Shown here one piece after another: positions 39,521 through 49,480 of a DNA stretch of 64,000 nt. A model generated the notes under the pieces. That model made no database searches. It was not told the DNA's origin and saw only the letters and a program-made list of their open reading frames with translations. Each line of letters begins with the position of its first letter. Positions within the stretch are counted from its first letter, which is position 1. Position numbers and translations under genes: made by a program. This stretch comes from Janthinobacterium sp. 17J80-10. GTDB taxonomy: Bacteria > Pseudomonadota > Gammaproteobacteria > Burkholderiales > Burkholderiaceae_D. Location: NCBI RefSeq assembly GCF_004114795.1, contig NZ_CP035311.1, positions 2,666,001 through 2,730,000 of the forward strand, given 5' to 3'.

Positions 39521-40969
39521 TCAGCGCTCTCGCCCGGCTTCCATCACCGTCTTTTGCACCGGCGACAACAGATACTCCAGCACCGTCCTCTTCCCCTGGT
39601 TGATTTCCGCAACGATTTGCATGCCGGGAGTAATAGCCAATGCACTGCCGCGCGGACCATTAAGCGTTTGACTGTCGAGCTTGATCCGAGCCTTGTACAC
39701 AGCGATGCCTGCCGTTGGCGCATCGCCGCTTTGATCGCGCCCATCCGTCCGCCCGTTTGCAGCATGATTACTTTCAGTGGCGTCCGCGCTGATATGGATG
39801 ACTTTGCCGATCAACATGCCATACTTCTGGAATGGATATGCCGCCAGCTTGACTTGCGCACTCTGGCCAATTTGCACAAAGCCCACATCCTCGTTCTTCA
39901 CGTTCACATCGGCGTACAGCTCTTCCCCCTGCGGCACCAGCGTCAGCACCACCGTGCCGGGCTGCACCACCGCGCCCACCGTGGTCGTCGCCAAGTCCTT
40001 GATGACGCCGTCCTGCGGCGCCTTCAATTCCATCAAGCCTTCCTTGTAAAGCGTCTTGTCCAGGTTCGGTTGCAATTGCGCGATCTTCGCTCTTATGTCC
40101 GCCAATTCCTTTTGCAGTTCGCTCTGGTAAGCGCTTTTCAGCTGGCTGATCTTCTTATGCTGGGCGGCGATGGTGGCGTCCAGCGAGGCGACCATCGCTT
40201 TTTGCGCATCCAGGTCTTTTGCTTTTTCAATCGCTTCGCGCTGCTTTTCCGCCGCAGCCAAGCCGCTGAAGAAACCTTCCCTTTCCAGCTTGACATAAGC
40301 TTCGGCCGACTTTTTATAGGTCGGCAGCGTCTGTTCCAGCTTGGCCAGGATTTCAACCGCGCTTCTCTTCTCATGCTCGACCTTGGTCAGGATCGACTTT
40401 TCCTGGTCGAGCGCATCAACGAAGGCCTTGCGGTGGGCGATGTATTGGCTATGTACTTGGGCAAAGCGCTGTACATCGTCTCCTGCCTTCGGGGACATCG
40501 GCTGGTCTTGCAGCTCGGCTTCGATTCGCCTAACTTGCAATTGCTGGGTCGCCAGGTCGCTGGCAACGCCCGTCTTGTCGGCGGTAGCGAGCGTCGTGTC
40601 GAGCCTGGCCAGCACTTGCCCAGCCTTGACCGTATCGCCTTCTTTGACCAGCAATGCCTTGACCACGCCGGATTCAGCCGGCTGTACGATCTTGACCAGG
40701 GTTTGCGGTACCAGCTTGCCTTCGGCCGTGGCGATGATGTCGAGCTGGCCGAAGGCAGCCCACACCATCATAATGCCGACCAGAACCGCAATAGACCATA
40801 GGACGATGCGGCCGAACTCGCTGGGCGGCGCACCCTGGATCAGTTTGAGCGGATCGTGCCAGCGGCTGGGCGGGCGCAGCGGGATGACCTGGGCGCTGGC
40901 TTGTGCCTGGGCTGGCTGTGCCGGCGCGCTGGCATGTCTCTTATCCATGTCGGGTGCTTGCTGGGTCAT
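39521..40969 (-). CDS. Type I secretion periplasmic adaptor, HlyD family
   Basis: Membrane fusion protein connecting the ABC exporter to an outer-membrane TolC channel. 482 residues: cytoplasmic N-terminal segment of about 50 residues rich in A, Q and P; one membrane helix (LWSIAVLVGIMMVWAAFG, about 57-75); a lipoyl-like half motif (VKALLVKEGDTVKAGQVLARLD); a long coiled-coil hairpin (about 140-320); the returning half (MELKAPQDGVIKDL); and a beta-barrel. It overlaps the exporter gene by 4 bp (ATGA). About 250 bp separate it from the next genes of the island. No tolC is in the window. Confidence 0.95.
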   Translation of the reverse strand: MTQQAPDMDKRHASAPAQPAQAQASAQVIPLRPPSRWHDPLKLIQGAPPSEFGRIVLWSIAVLVGIMMVWAAFGQLDIIATAEGKLVPQTLVKIVQPAESGVVKALLVKEGDTVKAGQVLARLDTTLATADKTGVASDLATQQLQVRRIEAELQDQPMSPKAGDDVQRFAQVHSQYIAHRKAFVDALDQEKSILTKVEHEKRSAVEILAKLEQTLPTYKKSAEAYVKLEREGFFSGLAAAEKQREAIEKAKDLDAQKAMVASLDATIAAQHKKISQLKSAYQSELQKELADIRAKIAQLQPNLDKTLYKEGLMELKAPQDGVIKDLATTTVGAVVQPGTVVLTLVPQGEELYADVNVKNEDVGFVQIGQSAQVKLAAYPFQKYGMLIGKVIHISADATESNHAANGRTDGRDQSGDAPTAGIAVYKARIKLDSQTLNGPRGSALAITPGMQIVAEINQGKRTVLEYLLSPVQKTVMEAGRER

Positions 40970-43215
40970 GACTCATCCTTTTGCGCCGCGTGGCGCGCAT
41001 CGTTGCCATGCCGTTGGCTGGACTGCATCGCGGTTTGTCCGGGTACAGGCGCCAAGGCCACCCTCTGGGCACCTTGGGCACCCAAACGATAGATCGCATC
41101 GACCTGTAACCCCTTGGGCAAGCCATGGGTGATAAAGAGCATCGTGACCTTGCCCTTCAAGGCATTGATGGTTTGGGCGAAATGTTCAGCGGTCGGGCCA
41201 TCCAGCGCGCTGGTGGCTTCATCGAATACCAGGATGCTGGGACGTTTCAAGAGTGCCCGGGCAATGGCGATCCGTTGCTTCTGGCCGCCGGATAGCCCTG
41301 CGCCACGTTCGCCGATCTCGGTCTGGTAGCCTTGCGGCAGGGATTCGATGACGCTGTGGATTTCCGCCATTTGGCAGGCAGCGATGATTTGCTCGAAGCT
41401 GGCGTTGGGGCTGGCCATCTGCAGGTTGTCGTAGATGGTGCCGGAAAACAGCATGGTTTCTTGCGGCACCACGCCGAAATGGCTGCGCAATTCATTAGCT
41501 GACAGGTAGCGGATATCGATGCCGTCGAGCGTGATGCGCCCTGCGCTGGGCTGATAAAAACCCTGCAAGAGTTTTGCGAGCGTGCTCTTGCCGCACCCAC
41601 TTGGGCCCATGATGCCGATGCTCTGGCCCGGCTGGATGGCTAGCGACAGGTTCTCGTAGACCATTGGCAAGTGTTCGGCATAGCGAAAGGCTATAGTGTC
41701 GATCTGGATTTGGCCTTTGCGCGCGCTGTCGCGTGCGGGAATGACGGAGTACGGTTCCATCGGCGCATTCATCAAGTCGCCCAGCCGGTCCACCGATAGC
41801 CTGGCCTGCTGGAATTGCTGCCACAAGCCCACCAACCGCAGCATCGGTTGCGACAGCCGCCCGGAAAACATTTGGAAGGCGACCAGCATTCCGATGGTGA
41901 ATTCCGTCGAGTGCATGACAGTCCAGGCGCCAACCGCCAGGATCAACAGGCTCATGCATTGTTCGAGCGCATTGGCGGCGGTGTTGTAGGTATTGGCGAG
42001 CTGCTTGGTGGCAAAACCTGCGGACAAATAACTGGCCAGGTAACCGCTGTATTTGCTATTCAATTGCGGCTCGAACTGCAGCGACTTGACGGTTTCCAGC
42101 CCCGCCACGTACTCAGTCAAAAAGGCTTGGTTGCGCGCTCCAAGTAAAAACTGGTCCTGCAGCTTGGCCTGGAATAATGGCGCAGTCATCAGGCTCATTG
42201 CGACGATCACGGAAAGCACGGCCAGCACGATCAATGTCAGCGTCACGCTGTAATAAAACATGATGGCGACAAAAATCAGCAGGAAGGGAAAATCGAGGAT
42301 CAGGGTGACGGCGGCGCTGGCGATGAATTCGCGGATGGTTTCCACGCCATGGAGCCTCGCAGCGATTACGCCGGTCGGGCGGTGCTGAAAATACAGTGGC
42401 GGCAGCTTGAACAAGCGCTCGAATACAGAAGATCCGAGCACGGCATCGACGCGATTACCGGTATGCAGCACCAAGTATTGGCGCAACCAGGAGAGCCCTG
42501 CGGAAAAGAGAGTGAATACGGCCATGCCGATGGCGATCACGATCAGGGTGCTTTCGGTGCGGTGCACCACCACCTTGTCGATGATGGCCTGGGTGAACAA
42601 GGGCGTGGCCAAGGCGATCAACTGGATCACAAGCGATGCCAATAACACTTCTTGCCACAGCTTTTTATGCTTCAGCAGCTCGGGGATAAACCAGGTAAAG
42701 CCAAACTTGCGCGACTGCCGTGCTTGCGCTTCGCTGTCGAGGTCGGTGGCCGAGTCGGCCTTGGGGGTAATACGGGTGAGGTAGCCTTGGTAGCGCACGC
42801 CGAATTCGGCCAAAGGCATGGTGCGCGGCGTGGTGTCGTCGGCTTCAATCAGCAGTACATTGGCGGCATCGGCTTGCAGAATCAGGGCGGGAACGGTGTC
42901 GACGGCTGGCGCTTCGGATGGTTTCACCTCTTTGGCATCCGCTATCAAACCATGATCGGCTTGGGAAACAGCTTGTGGCTTAATCGCGAGCCAAGCAACG
43001 AGCGGGAAGGATTCCTTGTGCAGCTTGGCTGTTTTTATCTTGCGCAGCGTGGCATCGAAACCATAAGCGGTCGCAGCGCGCAACAGGGTAACGTTAGTAT
43101 AGGGAGCGGCCAGCTGCTGCTGCGCCAGATCGGCAGAGAAAGGCTTGCGATGCAATGCGCAAATGCCTTGCAGAACCCAGAAAAAAGAATCCTGGCTTAT
43201 GGATTGGTACCGCAT
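40966..43215 (-). CDS. Type I secretion ABC exporter with degenerate C39-like domain
   Basis: Inner-membrane exporter expected to move the RTX protein without cleaving it. 749 residues. The N-terminal domain (1 to about 90) follows the C39 peptidase fold but has no catalytic Cys in the usual place (QDSFFWVLQGICAL), like the C39-like domain of HlyB. A linker follows (about 95-165), then six membrane helices (about 185-440) and the ATPase domain: Walker A GPSGCGKS (537-544), signature LSGGQ (641-645), Walker B ILVFDE (661-666). The tail after about 705 is polar and long. Ribosome-binding GGGAG lies just before the ATG. First gene of the secretion operon. Confidence 0.95.
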   Translation of the reverse strand: MRYQSISQDSFFWVLQGICALHRKPFSADLAQQQLAAPYTNVTLLRAATAYGFDATLRKIKTAKLHKESFPLVAWLAIKPQAVSQADHGLIADAKEVKPSEAPAVDTVPALILQADAANVLLIEADDTTPRTMPLAEFGVRYQGYLTRITPKADSATDLDSEAQARQSRKFGFTWFIPELLKHKKLWQEVLLASLVIQLIALATPLFTQAIIDKVVVHRTESTLIVIAIGMAVFTLFSAGLSWLRQYLVLHTGNRVDAVLGSSVFERLFKLPPLYFQHRPTGVIAARLHGVETIREFIASAAVTLILDFPFLLIFVAIMFYYSVTLTLIVLAVLSVIVAMSLMTAPLFQAKLQDQFLLGARNQAFLTEYVAGLETVKSLQFEPQLNSKYSGYLASYLSAGFATKQLANTYNTAANALEQCMSLLILAVGAWTVMHSTEFTIGMLVAFQMFSGRLSQPMLRLVGLWQQFQQARLSVDRLGDLMNAPMEPYSVIPARDSARKGQIQIDTIAFRYAEHLPMVYENLSLAIQPGQSIGIMGPSGCGKSTLAKLLQGFYQPSAGRITLDGIDIRYLSANELRSHFGVVPQETMLFSGTIYDNLQMASPNASFEQIIAACQMAEIHSVIESLPQGYQTEIGERGAGLSGGQKQRIAIARALLKRPSILVFDEATSALDGPTAEHFAQTINALKGKVTMLFITHGLPKGLQVDAIYRLGAQGAQRVALAPVPGQTAMQSSQRHGNDARHAAQKDES

Positions 43216-43473
43216 GCAGCTCCCAGAAAGTCATGTTGCCGTTGCAATTTTTAAGTTATTTTTTTAGCAACAGAAGACTACCGGGAGATTGAATTTATGA
43301 CAATACCATATTTATGGGAGAACCTATTTTTTCAGCAGATTTTTTGAACTATTTAAGTAAAATTATTTAAATGTTAAATATGCAGATTAATTTTTGCATA
43401 CATAGTTAGATGTTTTACATTGTCTTCCCAAGAAATTAACAAAGGTTCAACCTGCGGGCATATACCTCTCGAA
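43216..43473 (-). promoter_or_regulatory. AT-rich control region of the type I secretion operon
   Basis: 258 bp between rlmD and the exporter gene, very AT-rich in the middle (43310-43430). Two dyads are visible: CCATA-TT-TATGG (43306-43317) and TATGCA-N10-TGCATA (43379-43400). The region must contain the exporter promoter. Which hexamers are used cannot be decided by eye. No open reading frame is supported here. Confidence 0.5.
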
Positions 43474-44829
43474 TTATCCCGGCAAATCAAACACCGCAAT
43501 CGATTCCACATGCGCCGTATGCGGGAACATATTGACCACGCCTGCCTTTTGCAGCACATAGCCAGCCTCATTTACCAGAATGCCGGCGTCGCGCGCCAAC
43601 GTTGCCGGATTGCACGAAACATAGACGATCCGCCTCGGCAGCAGGTCCGGCTGCGTTTGTGCCAGCTCGGCCAGTGCCAGCGACAGCGCGTGCGCTCCCT
43701 CGCGTGGCGGATCGACCAGCATGCGGTCGAATTTACCCAGCGCAGCGATATCGCCAGCACTCACCTCGAACAGGTTGCGACACTGGAAGCTCGTATGTGC
43801 TGCCACCCCGTTGAACTCGGCATTTTTCAGGGCACGCTCGGTCAGCGCCGTGCTGCCCTCGATGCCCATGACTTCACGCGCCTGGGTCGCCAGCGGCAGG
43901 GTAAAGTTACCGATGCCGCAAAACAAATCCGCTACCCGGTCTTGCGGCTGCACATCCAGCAGGCGCAAGGCACGTCCCACCAGGACCCGGTTGATGTGAT
44001 GGTTGACCTGGGTGAAGTCGGTCGGCTTGAACGGCATGCGGATGCCGAATTCCGGCAAGGTATATTCCAGCGCCGCATCAACCGGGTAAAAAGGATAGGC
44101 CGTATCCGGTCCCTTGGGTTGCAGCCACCAGTGGATGCCATGCAGGTCGGCAAAGGCGCGCAGCTTTGCCTCGTCGTCCGCGGTGAGCGGCGCCATGTTG
44201 CGCATCACCAGGACCGTGACGTTTTCATGCTCGCCGGCGCCAACCGCCAGTTCCAGCTGCGGGATTCCTTCAGGAATCGACAGCGACGCCACCAAGCCGC
44301 GCAGCGGCACGAGCAGGGCCGAGACATTCGGCGGCAGGATGTCGCAGGTTTTCATGTCGGCAATGAAACTGGAACGCTTTTCATGGAAACCGACCAGCAC
44401 CCCGCCCTTCTTGACAACGTTTTTTACCGAAATGCGGGCGCGATAGCGATAGCCCCAGTCAGGACCATAAATCGGCCGCAAGATCAGTGCCGGCTCGACC
44501 CTGCCCAGGTATTTCAGGTTATCTTCCAGCACGCGCTGCTTGGCGGCCACCTGCGCCGTGGGCTCGAGATGCTGCATCGAACAGCCGCCGCACACGCCGA
44601 AATATGGGCACTTCGGCTTGACCCGCAGCGACGATTCGCGCAGCAGTTCGACCATGGTGGCCGCTTCCCACTTGGGCTTCTTGCGGAAGGTCTGGTAGAC
44701 GACGCGCTCGCCCGGCAGGGCGCCTTCGACAAAAATGACTTTCCCTGGACTGCCGTCTTCGTTGACGAGATGGCCGACACCGCGGCCTTCCATGTCGAGG
44801 GATTCGATATCGATGATATTGGACTGCAT
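43474..44829 (-). CDS. rlmD: 23S rRNA (uracil-5-)-methyltransferase RlmD
   Basis: Iron-sulfur SAM methyltransferase that makes m5U1939 in 23S rRNA. 451 residues from the ATG at 44829 ([10 protein letters not shown]). TRAM domain at the N-terminus ([12 protein letters not shown]), [4Fe-4S] cysteines in [15 protein letters not shown] plus a further one in the domain, SAM motif [14 protein letters not shown] and the catalytic cysteine in [12 protein letters not shown]. Upstream start at 44877 is rejected as the added residues do not look conserved. It is the last core gene before the secretion island. Confidence 0.96.
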   Translation of the reverse strand: MQSNIIDIESLDMEGRGVGHLVNEDGSPGKVIFVEGALPGERVVYQTFRKKPKWEAATMVELLRESSLRVKPKCPYFGVCGGCSMQHLEPTAQVAAKQRVLEDNLKYLGRVEPALILRPIYGPDWGYRYRARISVKNVVKKGGVLVGFHEKRSSFIADMKTCDILPPNVSALLVPLRGLVASLSIPEGIPQLELAVGAGEHENVTVLVMRNMAPLTADDEAKLRAFADLHGIHWWLQPKGPDTAYPFYPVDAALEYTLPEFGIRMPFKPTDFTQVNHHINRVLVGRALRLLDVQPQDRVADLFCGIGNFTLPLATQAREVMGIEGSTALTERALKNAEFNGVAAHTSFQCRNLFEVSAGDIAALGKFDRMLVDPPREGAHALSLALAELAQTQPDLLPRRIVYVSCNPATLARDAGILVNEAGYVLQKAGVVNMFPHTAHVESIAVFDLPG

Positions 44830-44973
44830 AGGATCAGAACCGGCAAACTGGATTAAGGGGCGCCCACATGAAACCATGAACAGGCGCCGGATGGCCCGCC
44901 ATGATAAAGCAATCCGTCTTCGCCGGCATCAATGACGGCGCAGACGCGCTGTAGGGGACGGCAGAATTGGCGA

Positions 44974-45750
44974 CTACGCCGGCCAGGCGTCGAGGTATTC
45001 GCGCCAGTGGGGACTGTCGAGCTTGGCCAGGGAAGAACGCACCAGCTCGATCTCGGCAAGATAGCCGTCATGGCTCAGTTCGCCGCGCATCAGCTGGAAG
45101 CGGCAATACACCAGGTAGGTATTGACCACATCGGTTTCGCAATAATCGCGAATTTCCTTCAGGCGCCCTTCCCGGCACAGGTTCCAGACCTGTGAGCCAT
45201 CGACTCCCAGCTTGCCGGGGAAGCCACACAGCTTGGCAAGATCGTCCAGCGGCGCATTGGCGCGGCCGGTGAACATGGCCAGCATGTCCATCAGGTCGAG
45301 ATGGCGCGTGTGATAGCGGCTCAGGTAATTGTTCCACTTGAAGTCGCGGTCCTCGTTGCCGGTTTCCCAATAGCGCGACGCCGTCACGCCATTCAGCAGG
45401 GCACGGTAATGCAAGACCGGCAAGTCGAAGCCACCGCCGTTCCAGGACACCATCTGCGGGGTGTAGCGGTCGATCACGCGGAAGAAATCCCCCACCAGCT
45501 TGGCCTCGCCATCGTCGAGCCCGCCGAGCGAACGCACGCGAAAACCTTCATCGTCGCGGAACACGCAGGAAATCGCCGCGACCCGGTGCAGATGATGCGG
45601 CAGGAAGTCCGAATTAGTCTTTTCACGGCGGGCCGCAAAGGCCAGCTCGGCCACTTCCGCATCGGCCATGCTGGCCGGGTGGCCATGCAGCCGGCGCAAG
45701 CCATCAACATCGGGAATGGTCTCGATGTCGAATACCAGAATCGGGATCAC
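44974..45750 (-). CDS. PolB-like 3'-5' exonuclease
   Basis: Predicted DnaQ-fold exonuclease of the family related to the exonuclease domain of PolB. 258 residues with the acidic motifs: Exo I VFDIET at residues 6-11, Exo [14 protein letters not shown], and Exo [17 protein letters not shown]. The three together give the DEDDy set. It overlaps the rpoS stop by 4 bp (45747-45750), so the two are translationally linked. The cellular role of the family is poorly known. Confidence 0.9.
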   Translation of the reverse strand: MIPILVFDIETIPDVDGLRRLHGHPASMADAEVAELAFAARREKTNSDFLPHHLHRVAAISCVFRDDEGFRVRSLGGLDDGEAKLVGDFFRVIDRYTPQMVSWNGGGFDLPVLHYRALLNGVTASRYWETGNEDRDFKWNNYLSRYHTRHLDLMDMLAMFTGRANAPLDDLAKLCGFPGKLGVDGSQVWNLCREGRLKEIRDYCETDVVNTYLVYCRFQLMRGELSHDGYLAEIELVRSSLAKLDSPHWREYLDAWPA

Positions 45751-46772
45751 AGCAGGGCGTCCTTGCCAACCCCGTTGGAGGTCAGCGCCCGTTTCAGCTT
45801 GATCAGGGCTTCCTGCTGGATCTGGCGCACCCGTTCGCGAGTCACGCCCATTTCGTCGGCCAGTTCTTCCAGGGTGGCGGGATCATCGTTATCCAGGCCA
45901 AAACGGCGCAGGATGACGATGCGCTGCTTGTCCGGCAGCTTGCCCAGCCAGTCGCGCACCTTGGCCACCATTTCCCCCAGTTCGGCACGCGAGTCGGGGC
46001 CGTCGGCCGCATCGCCCGGCAGCAGATCCATCAGGCTGGCCTGGGGATCGTTGTCGAGCGGCGCATCCAGCGAAGTGGCATGCTCGGACAATGCGAGGAT
46101 GTCTTGCACGTCTTCCACCGGGCGGTCGACCAGGTGGGCTATATCTTCGGCGGTGGCGTCCTTGCCGTCGCGGTTCTGCGCTTCAAGGTGGTATTTGGCA
46201 CGCAGGATCTGGTTCAGCTCGCGCACCATGTGCACCGGCAGGCGCACCGTGCGCGCCTGGTTCATGATGGCGCGCTCGATGCTCTGGCGAATCCACCAGG
46301 TGGCATACGTGGAAAAGCGAAAGCCGCGCTCCGGCTCGAACTTGTCGATGGCGCGCATGAGGCCGAGATTGCCTTCCTCGATCAAGTCCAGCAGGACCAC
46401 GCCACGGTTGATGTAATGCTTGGCGATCGAGACCACGAGGCGCAAGTTATGCTCGATCATCTTCTGGCGCGCTTCGAAATTACCCTGCTTGGCCAGGGTC
46501 GCGAAATGCACTTCTTCAACCACGGTAAGCAGCGGCCGCGCGCCGATCTGGTTCAGGTAGTGTTGGGTAGTATCGGTAGAAAGTTCGGCAGCCAGCACGG
46601 TCTTGAGTTCATCGACGGTGTCGACTTCGGCCGTGCGTACGGATGCCAGCTCCCCGGCGATTCCTTCCTCGAGCCCCTCCCCTGCCTGCCGCTCCGAAAG
46701 CTCAATGGGCATTTCGGATGCATCGTCTGCAAGCATTTCATCATCCAGCGGGGGGCGAGGAGTTTTTGTCAT
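45747..46772 (-). CDS. rpoS: Stationary-phase sigma factor RpoS
   Basis: Sigma-70 family factor for general stress and stationary phase. 341 residues. An N-terminal acidic extension (about 1-65) replaces most of region 1; region 1.2 begins near [15 protein letters not shown], region 2.4 has [19 protein letters not shown] (cited in part), and region 4.2 ends with [15 protein letters not shown]. It begins directly after the nlpD stop. In E. coli, the main rpoS promoter is inside nlpD; the same order here suggests the same layout. Confidence 0.96.
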   Translation of the reverse strand: MTKTPRPPLDDEMLADDASEMPIELSERQAGEGLEEGIAGELASVRTAEVDTVDELKTVLAAELSTDTTQHYLNQIGARPLLTVVEEVHFATLAKQGNFEARQKMIEHNLRLVVSIAKHYINRGVVLLDLIEEGNLGLMRAIDKFEPERGFRFSTYATWWIRQSIERAIMNQARTVRLPVHMVRELNQILRAKYHLEAQNRDGKDATAEDIAHLVDRPVEDVQDILALSEHATSLDAPLDNDPQASLMDLLPGDAADGPDSRAELGEMVAKVRDWLGKLPDKQRIVILRRFGLDNDDPATLEELADEMGVTRERVRQIQQEALIKLKRALTSNGVGKDALL

Positions 46773-47717
46773 TTATCGGCTAGGGAGAAATTTTGCAGGA
46801 TCGACCGGTTTTCCTTGCTGACGAATCTCAAAGTGAAGCTTGACCGCATCGGCATCAGTATTGCCCATTTCCGCAATCCTGTCGCCCTTGCCGACAGTTT
46901 GACCCTCCTTGACCAGGATGGTTTTGTTGTGCGCATACGCCGAAAGCAGGTTATTGGTATGTTTAACGATGACAAGATTGCCATAGCCGCGGATGCCGCT
47001 GCCAGCATACATCACCTTGCCGCCAGCAGCAGCCACCACCGGCTGCCCTGGCTTGCCGCCGATATCGATGCCTTTTTTGCCGCCATCGAAAGTGCCGACA
47101 ATCTTGCCGTCAGCCGGCCAGATCCACGAAATGCCCGCGTCTTCCTCATTGACCGCAACGGCCGGCTTTTCAACCGGCTTATCCGCGGGCTTTTCCTGCG
47201 GTTTGGCGACCGCCTGCACCGGCGCATTGGCGGGAGCAATGCTCTCGGGCTTTTGCAGTTCCGCCAGGACGGCCTCGGAATACGGCTGCTTGTCACCGCG
47301 CGGCGCGGCCTTGTGGGGCACTGCGGCCGAACTTGCTGCGGGCGGCGCATTCAGCGGCCTGACTTCAATGGCCGGCACGGCGGCAACGCCGGCGCTTGGA
47401 GCGCCAGCGGCCGGGGCAACCGCCGCAATGGGTGGCGCCACGCGCAGCAACTGGCCGACCTGGATATCGTTGGCGCTGGCCAGATTGTTCCAGCTCACCA
47501 GGTCGCGTACGTTTTGCCCGAAATCCTGGGATATCTGGTACAGCGTATCGCCCTTTTTCACGGCGTAATTGCCATGGCTGTCCATCTGCCTGACACCGCT
47601 GTTCGGAATGACCCGGCTTTCTGGACGTGGCGTCCTGTCGACAATGGGAGCCGGCGGCCGCGGCGTGCCGCACGCGGCCAGCAAGGCAAGCATGGTGATC
47701 GGTAAAACCAGACGCAT
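46773..47717 (-). CDS. nlpD: Lipoprotein NlpD: LysM and M23 peptidase-like domains
   Basis: Outer-membrane lipoprotein that activates the amidase AmiC during daughter-cell separation. 314 residues from the ATG at 47717: signal with lipobox LAAC (MRLVLPITMLALLAACG), LysM domain (YAVKKGDTLYQISQDF, about 50-95), a P/A/K-rich linker (about 100-200) and an M23/LytM domain. The zinc-site pattern looks incomplete: the usual HxxxD is replaced by KKGIDIGG, and the HxH is HFEIR, as in non-enzymatic NlpD/EnvC activators. In-frame starts farther upstream (47741 and 47999) are rejected because they move the signal peptide inside. Confidence 0.94.
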   Translation of the reverse strand: MRLVLPITMLALLAACGTPRPPAPIVDRTPRPESRVIPNSGVRQMDSHGNYAVKKGDTLYQISQDFGQNVRDLVSWNNLASANDIQVGQLLRVAPPIAAVAPAAGAPSAGVAAVPAIEVRPLNAPPAASSAAVPHKAAPRGDKQPYSEAVLAELQKPESIAPANAPVQAVAKPQEKPADKPVEKPAVAVNEEDAGISWIWPADGKIVGTFDGGKKGIDIGGKPGQPVVAAAGGKVMYAGSGIRGYGNLVIVKHTNNLLSAYAHNKTILVKEGQTVGKGDRIAEMGNTDADAVKLHFEIRQQGKPVDPAKFLPSR

Positions 47718-47763
47718 TTTTTCGTTTCTCTTGAATTTCATTGTTTGCAAAAGCATGCTCCCT

Positions 47764-48684
47764 TCACACCGTGCCGGAACGCAGTGGCACGAAGTGACAA
47801 GACTCCAGTGTAGTGCTGATCCATTCCGCCTGGCCGGTGCGTTCCACCAATTGCAGCACCTGGTGACGCGCACCGACGGGGGCAACCAGGCGACCACCGA
47901 TGGCGAGCTGGTCGAGCAAGGCTTGCGGCACTTCGATGCCGGCCGCAGCCAGGATGATGCCGTCGAAAGGGGCTGCCTGCGGCAGGCCAAGCATACCATC
48001 GCCGTAATGCAGGCGGATGTTCGCTATGCGCATCGGCCGCAGATTGGATTTTGCCAGCTCGTGCAAGGGCTTGATGCGCTCGATGGAGAACACTTCCTTC
48101 GCCACCAGCGACAGCACAGCGGCCTGGTAGCCGCATCCCGTGCCGATTTCCAGCACCCGGTCCATGGCGCCGCCATTGCGGTTGTCGCGCATGACTTCGA
48201 TCATGCGCGCCACGATATAGGGCTGGGAAATGGTTTGATGATAACCGATCGGCAGCGAGGCATCGATATAGGCCTGGCTGGAAAGCGCAGGCTCCATGAA
48301 CAGGTGCCGCTGGACTTCCAGCATCGCTGCAAGCACCTTGGCGTCGCGCACGCCTTGCTTGGCCACGCGCTCGACCATTGCGCGGCGCACCCCTTCAGAC
48401 ACCAGCGGTGCGGCGAGAGCGCCGGCAGGTGCCGCGGCCGTCTTCGCCGTGCTTGTCGAATTCGCCGGGCTTGCAGACCGAGTTGGCGGCACGGCCTGCC
48501 CCGAGGCATGAACCGTTGCAGCCTTCGCCGCGACCGGAACGTGCGCATCCCGCAAGCCATGCTGGGCCGCGTTGCGTGCGGCGGTCTGGCGCGAGGCACC
48601 CTCGCCGGCCCGGCGTGCCGCCGGCCCCGGCTTTTCCACCACCGATGACAGGGACAGCGGAAAACGCCGCGGCTTGTCAGTCAT
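47764..48684 (-). CDS. pcm: Protein-L-isoaspartate O-methyltransferase
   Basis: Repairs damaged aspartyl/asparaginyl residues by methylating isoaspartate with SAM. 306 residues from the ATG at 48684 ([11 protein letters not shown]). The catalytic part (about 100-306) has [13 protein letters not shown]-type active-site sequence (here [14 protein letters not shown]) and the SAM motif [11 protein letters not shown]. The first 100 residues are an extra A/R/P-rich extension absent from the 208-residue E. coli enzyme. It overlaps surE by 8 bp; surE-pcm-nlpD-rpoS is the order also known in E. coli. Confidence 0.94.
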   Translation of the reverse strand: MTDKPRRFPLSLSSVVEKPGPAARRAGEGASRQTAARNAAQHGLRDAHVPVAAKAATVHASGQAVPPTRSASPANSTSTAKTAAAPAGALAAPLVSEGVRRAMVERVAKQGVRDAKVLAAMLEVQRHLFMEPALSSQAYIDASLPIGYHQTISQPYIVARMIEVMRDNRNGGAMDRVLEIGTGCGYQAAVLSLVAKEVFSIERIKPLHELAKSNLRPMRIANIRLHYGDGMLGLPQAAPFDGIILAAAGIEVPQALLDQLAIGGRLVAPVGARHQVLQLVERTGQAEWISTTLESCHFVPLRSGTV

Positions 48685-49417
48685 GGCATGCCTTGGCCAG
48701 CGCATCAAGTTGCGCGACATGGGTGAGGTCGATCTGCAGCGGCGTGATAGAAATATTGCCTGCTGCAGTAGCATGAAAATCCGTACCCTCGCCTGCATCG
48801 CGGGCGGCGCCTGCCGGCCCGATCCAGAATATCTCCCGGCCATGCGGATCCTGGGCGCGGATCACGGCCTCGGATTCATGCCGCTTGCCCAGCCGCGTCG
48901 GCACGATCTTGCCGAGTTTTTCGTAAGGCAGGTTGGGAATATTGACGTTCAGCAGATACGGCTTTTGCAGGGCATCAAAGCGCCGCAGCACGATTTCCCG
49001 CGCAATGCGGGCAGCAGCGTCCAGTTCCTTCCAGCCTTTTTCCACCTGCGAAAAGGCAATCGAGGGAATCCCGAACAGGTAGCCTTCGGTCGCGGCAGCC
49101 ACCGTGCCCGAATACAGGGTGTCGTCGCCCATGTTCTGACCCTGGTTGATGCCGGAAACCACCAGGTCCGGCCGTTCCGGCACGACGCCGGTCAGGGCCA
49201 CATGCACGCAGTCGGAAGGCGTGCCATTGACGAAATAAAAGCCGTTGGCAGCCCGGAATACCGATAGAGGCCGGTCCAGGGTGAGCGAATTCGAGGAGCC
49301 GGAACGGTTGCTGTCCGGCGCCACTACCGTGATATCCGCGATCGGCGCCAATGCCTCTGCCAAGGCCATGATGCCGGGGGCAAGGTAGCCATCATCGTTG
49401 CTGACAAGAATTTTCAT
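48677..49417 (-). CDS. surE: 5'/3'-nucleotidase SurE
   Basis: Stationary-phase nucleotidase, 246 residues. The metal-binding N-terminus reads ILVSNDDGY with Asp8 and Asp9, [11 protein letters not shown] gives the conserved Ser and Asn, and [21 protein letters not shown] (cited in part) follows. Overlaps pcm at its 3' end. 63 bp upstream is a PilZ gene. Confidence 0.96.
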   Translation of the reverse strand: MKILVSNDDGYLAPGIMALAEALAPIADITVVAPDSNRSGSSNSLTLDRPLSVFRAANGFYFVNGTPSDCVHVALTGVVPERPDLVVSGINQGQNMGDDTLYSGTVAAATEGYLFGIPSIAFSQVEKGWKELDAAARIAREIVLRRFDALQKPYLLNVNIPNLPYEKLGKIVPTRLGKRHESEAVIRAQDPHGREIFWIGPAGAARDAGEGTDFHATAAGNISITPLQIDLTHVAQLDALAKACHD

Positions 49418-49480
49418 AAGTAGATTTTACCCGAAGCAATCTCGGCCACCGATGAACTTCAATGAAATTAGGCGCTTATG

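Noticed and set aside
46773-47999. NlpD start at 47999
   Set aside because: The extra 94 residues lie within pcm in another frame and would bury the lipoprotein signal peptide.
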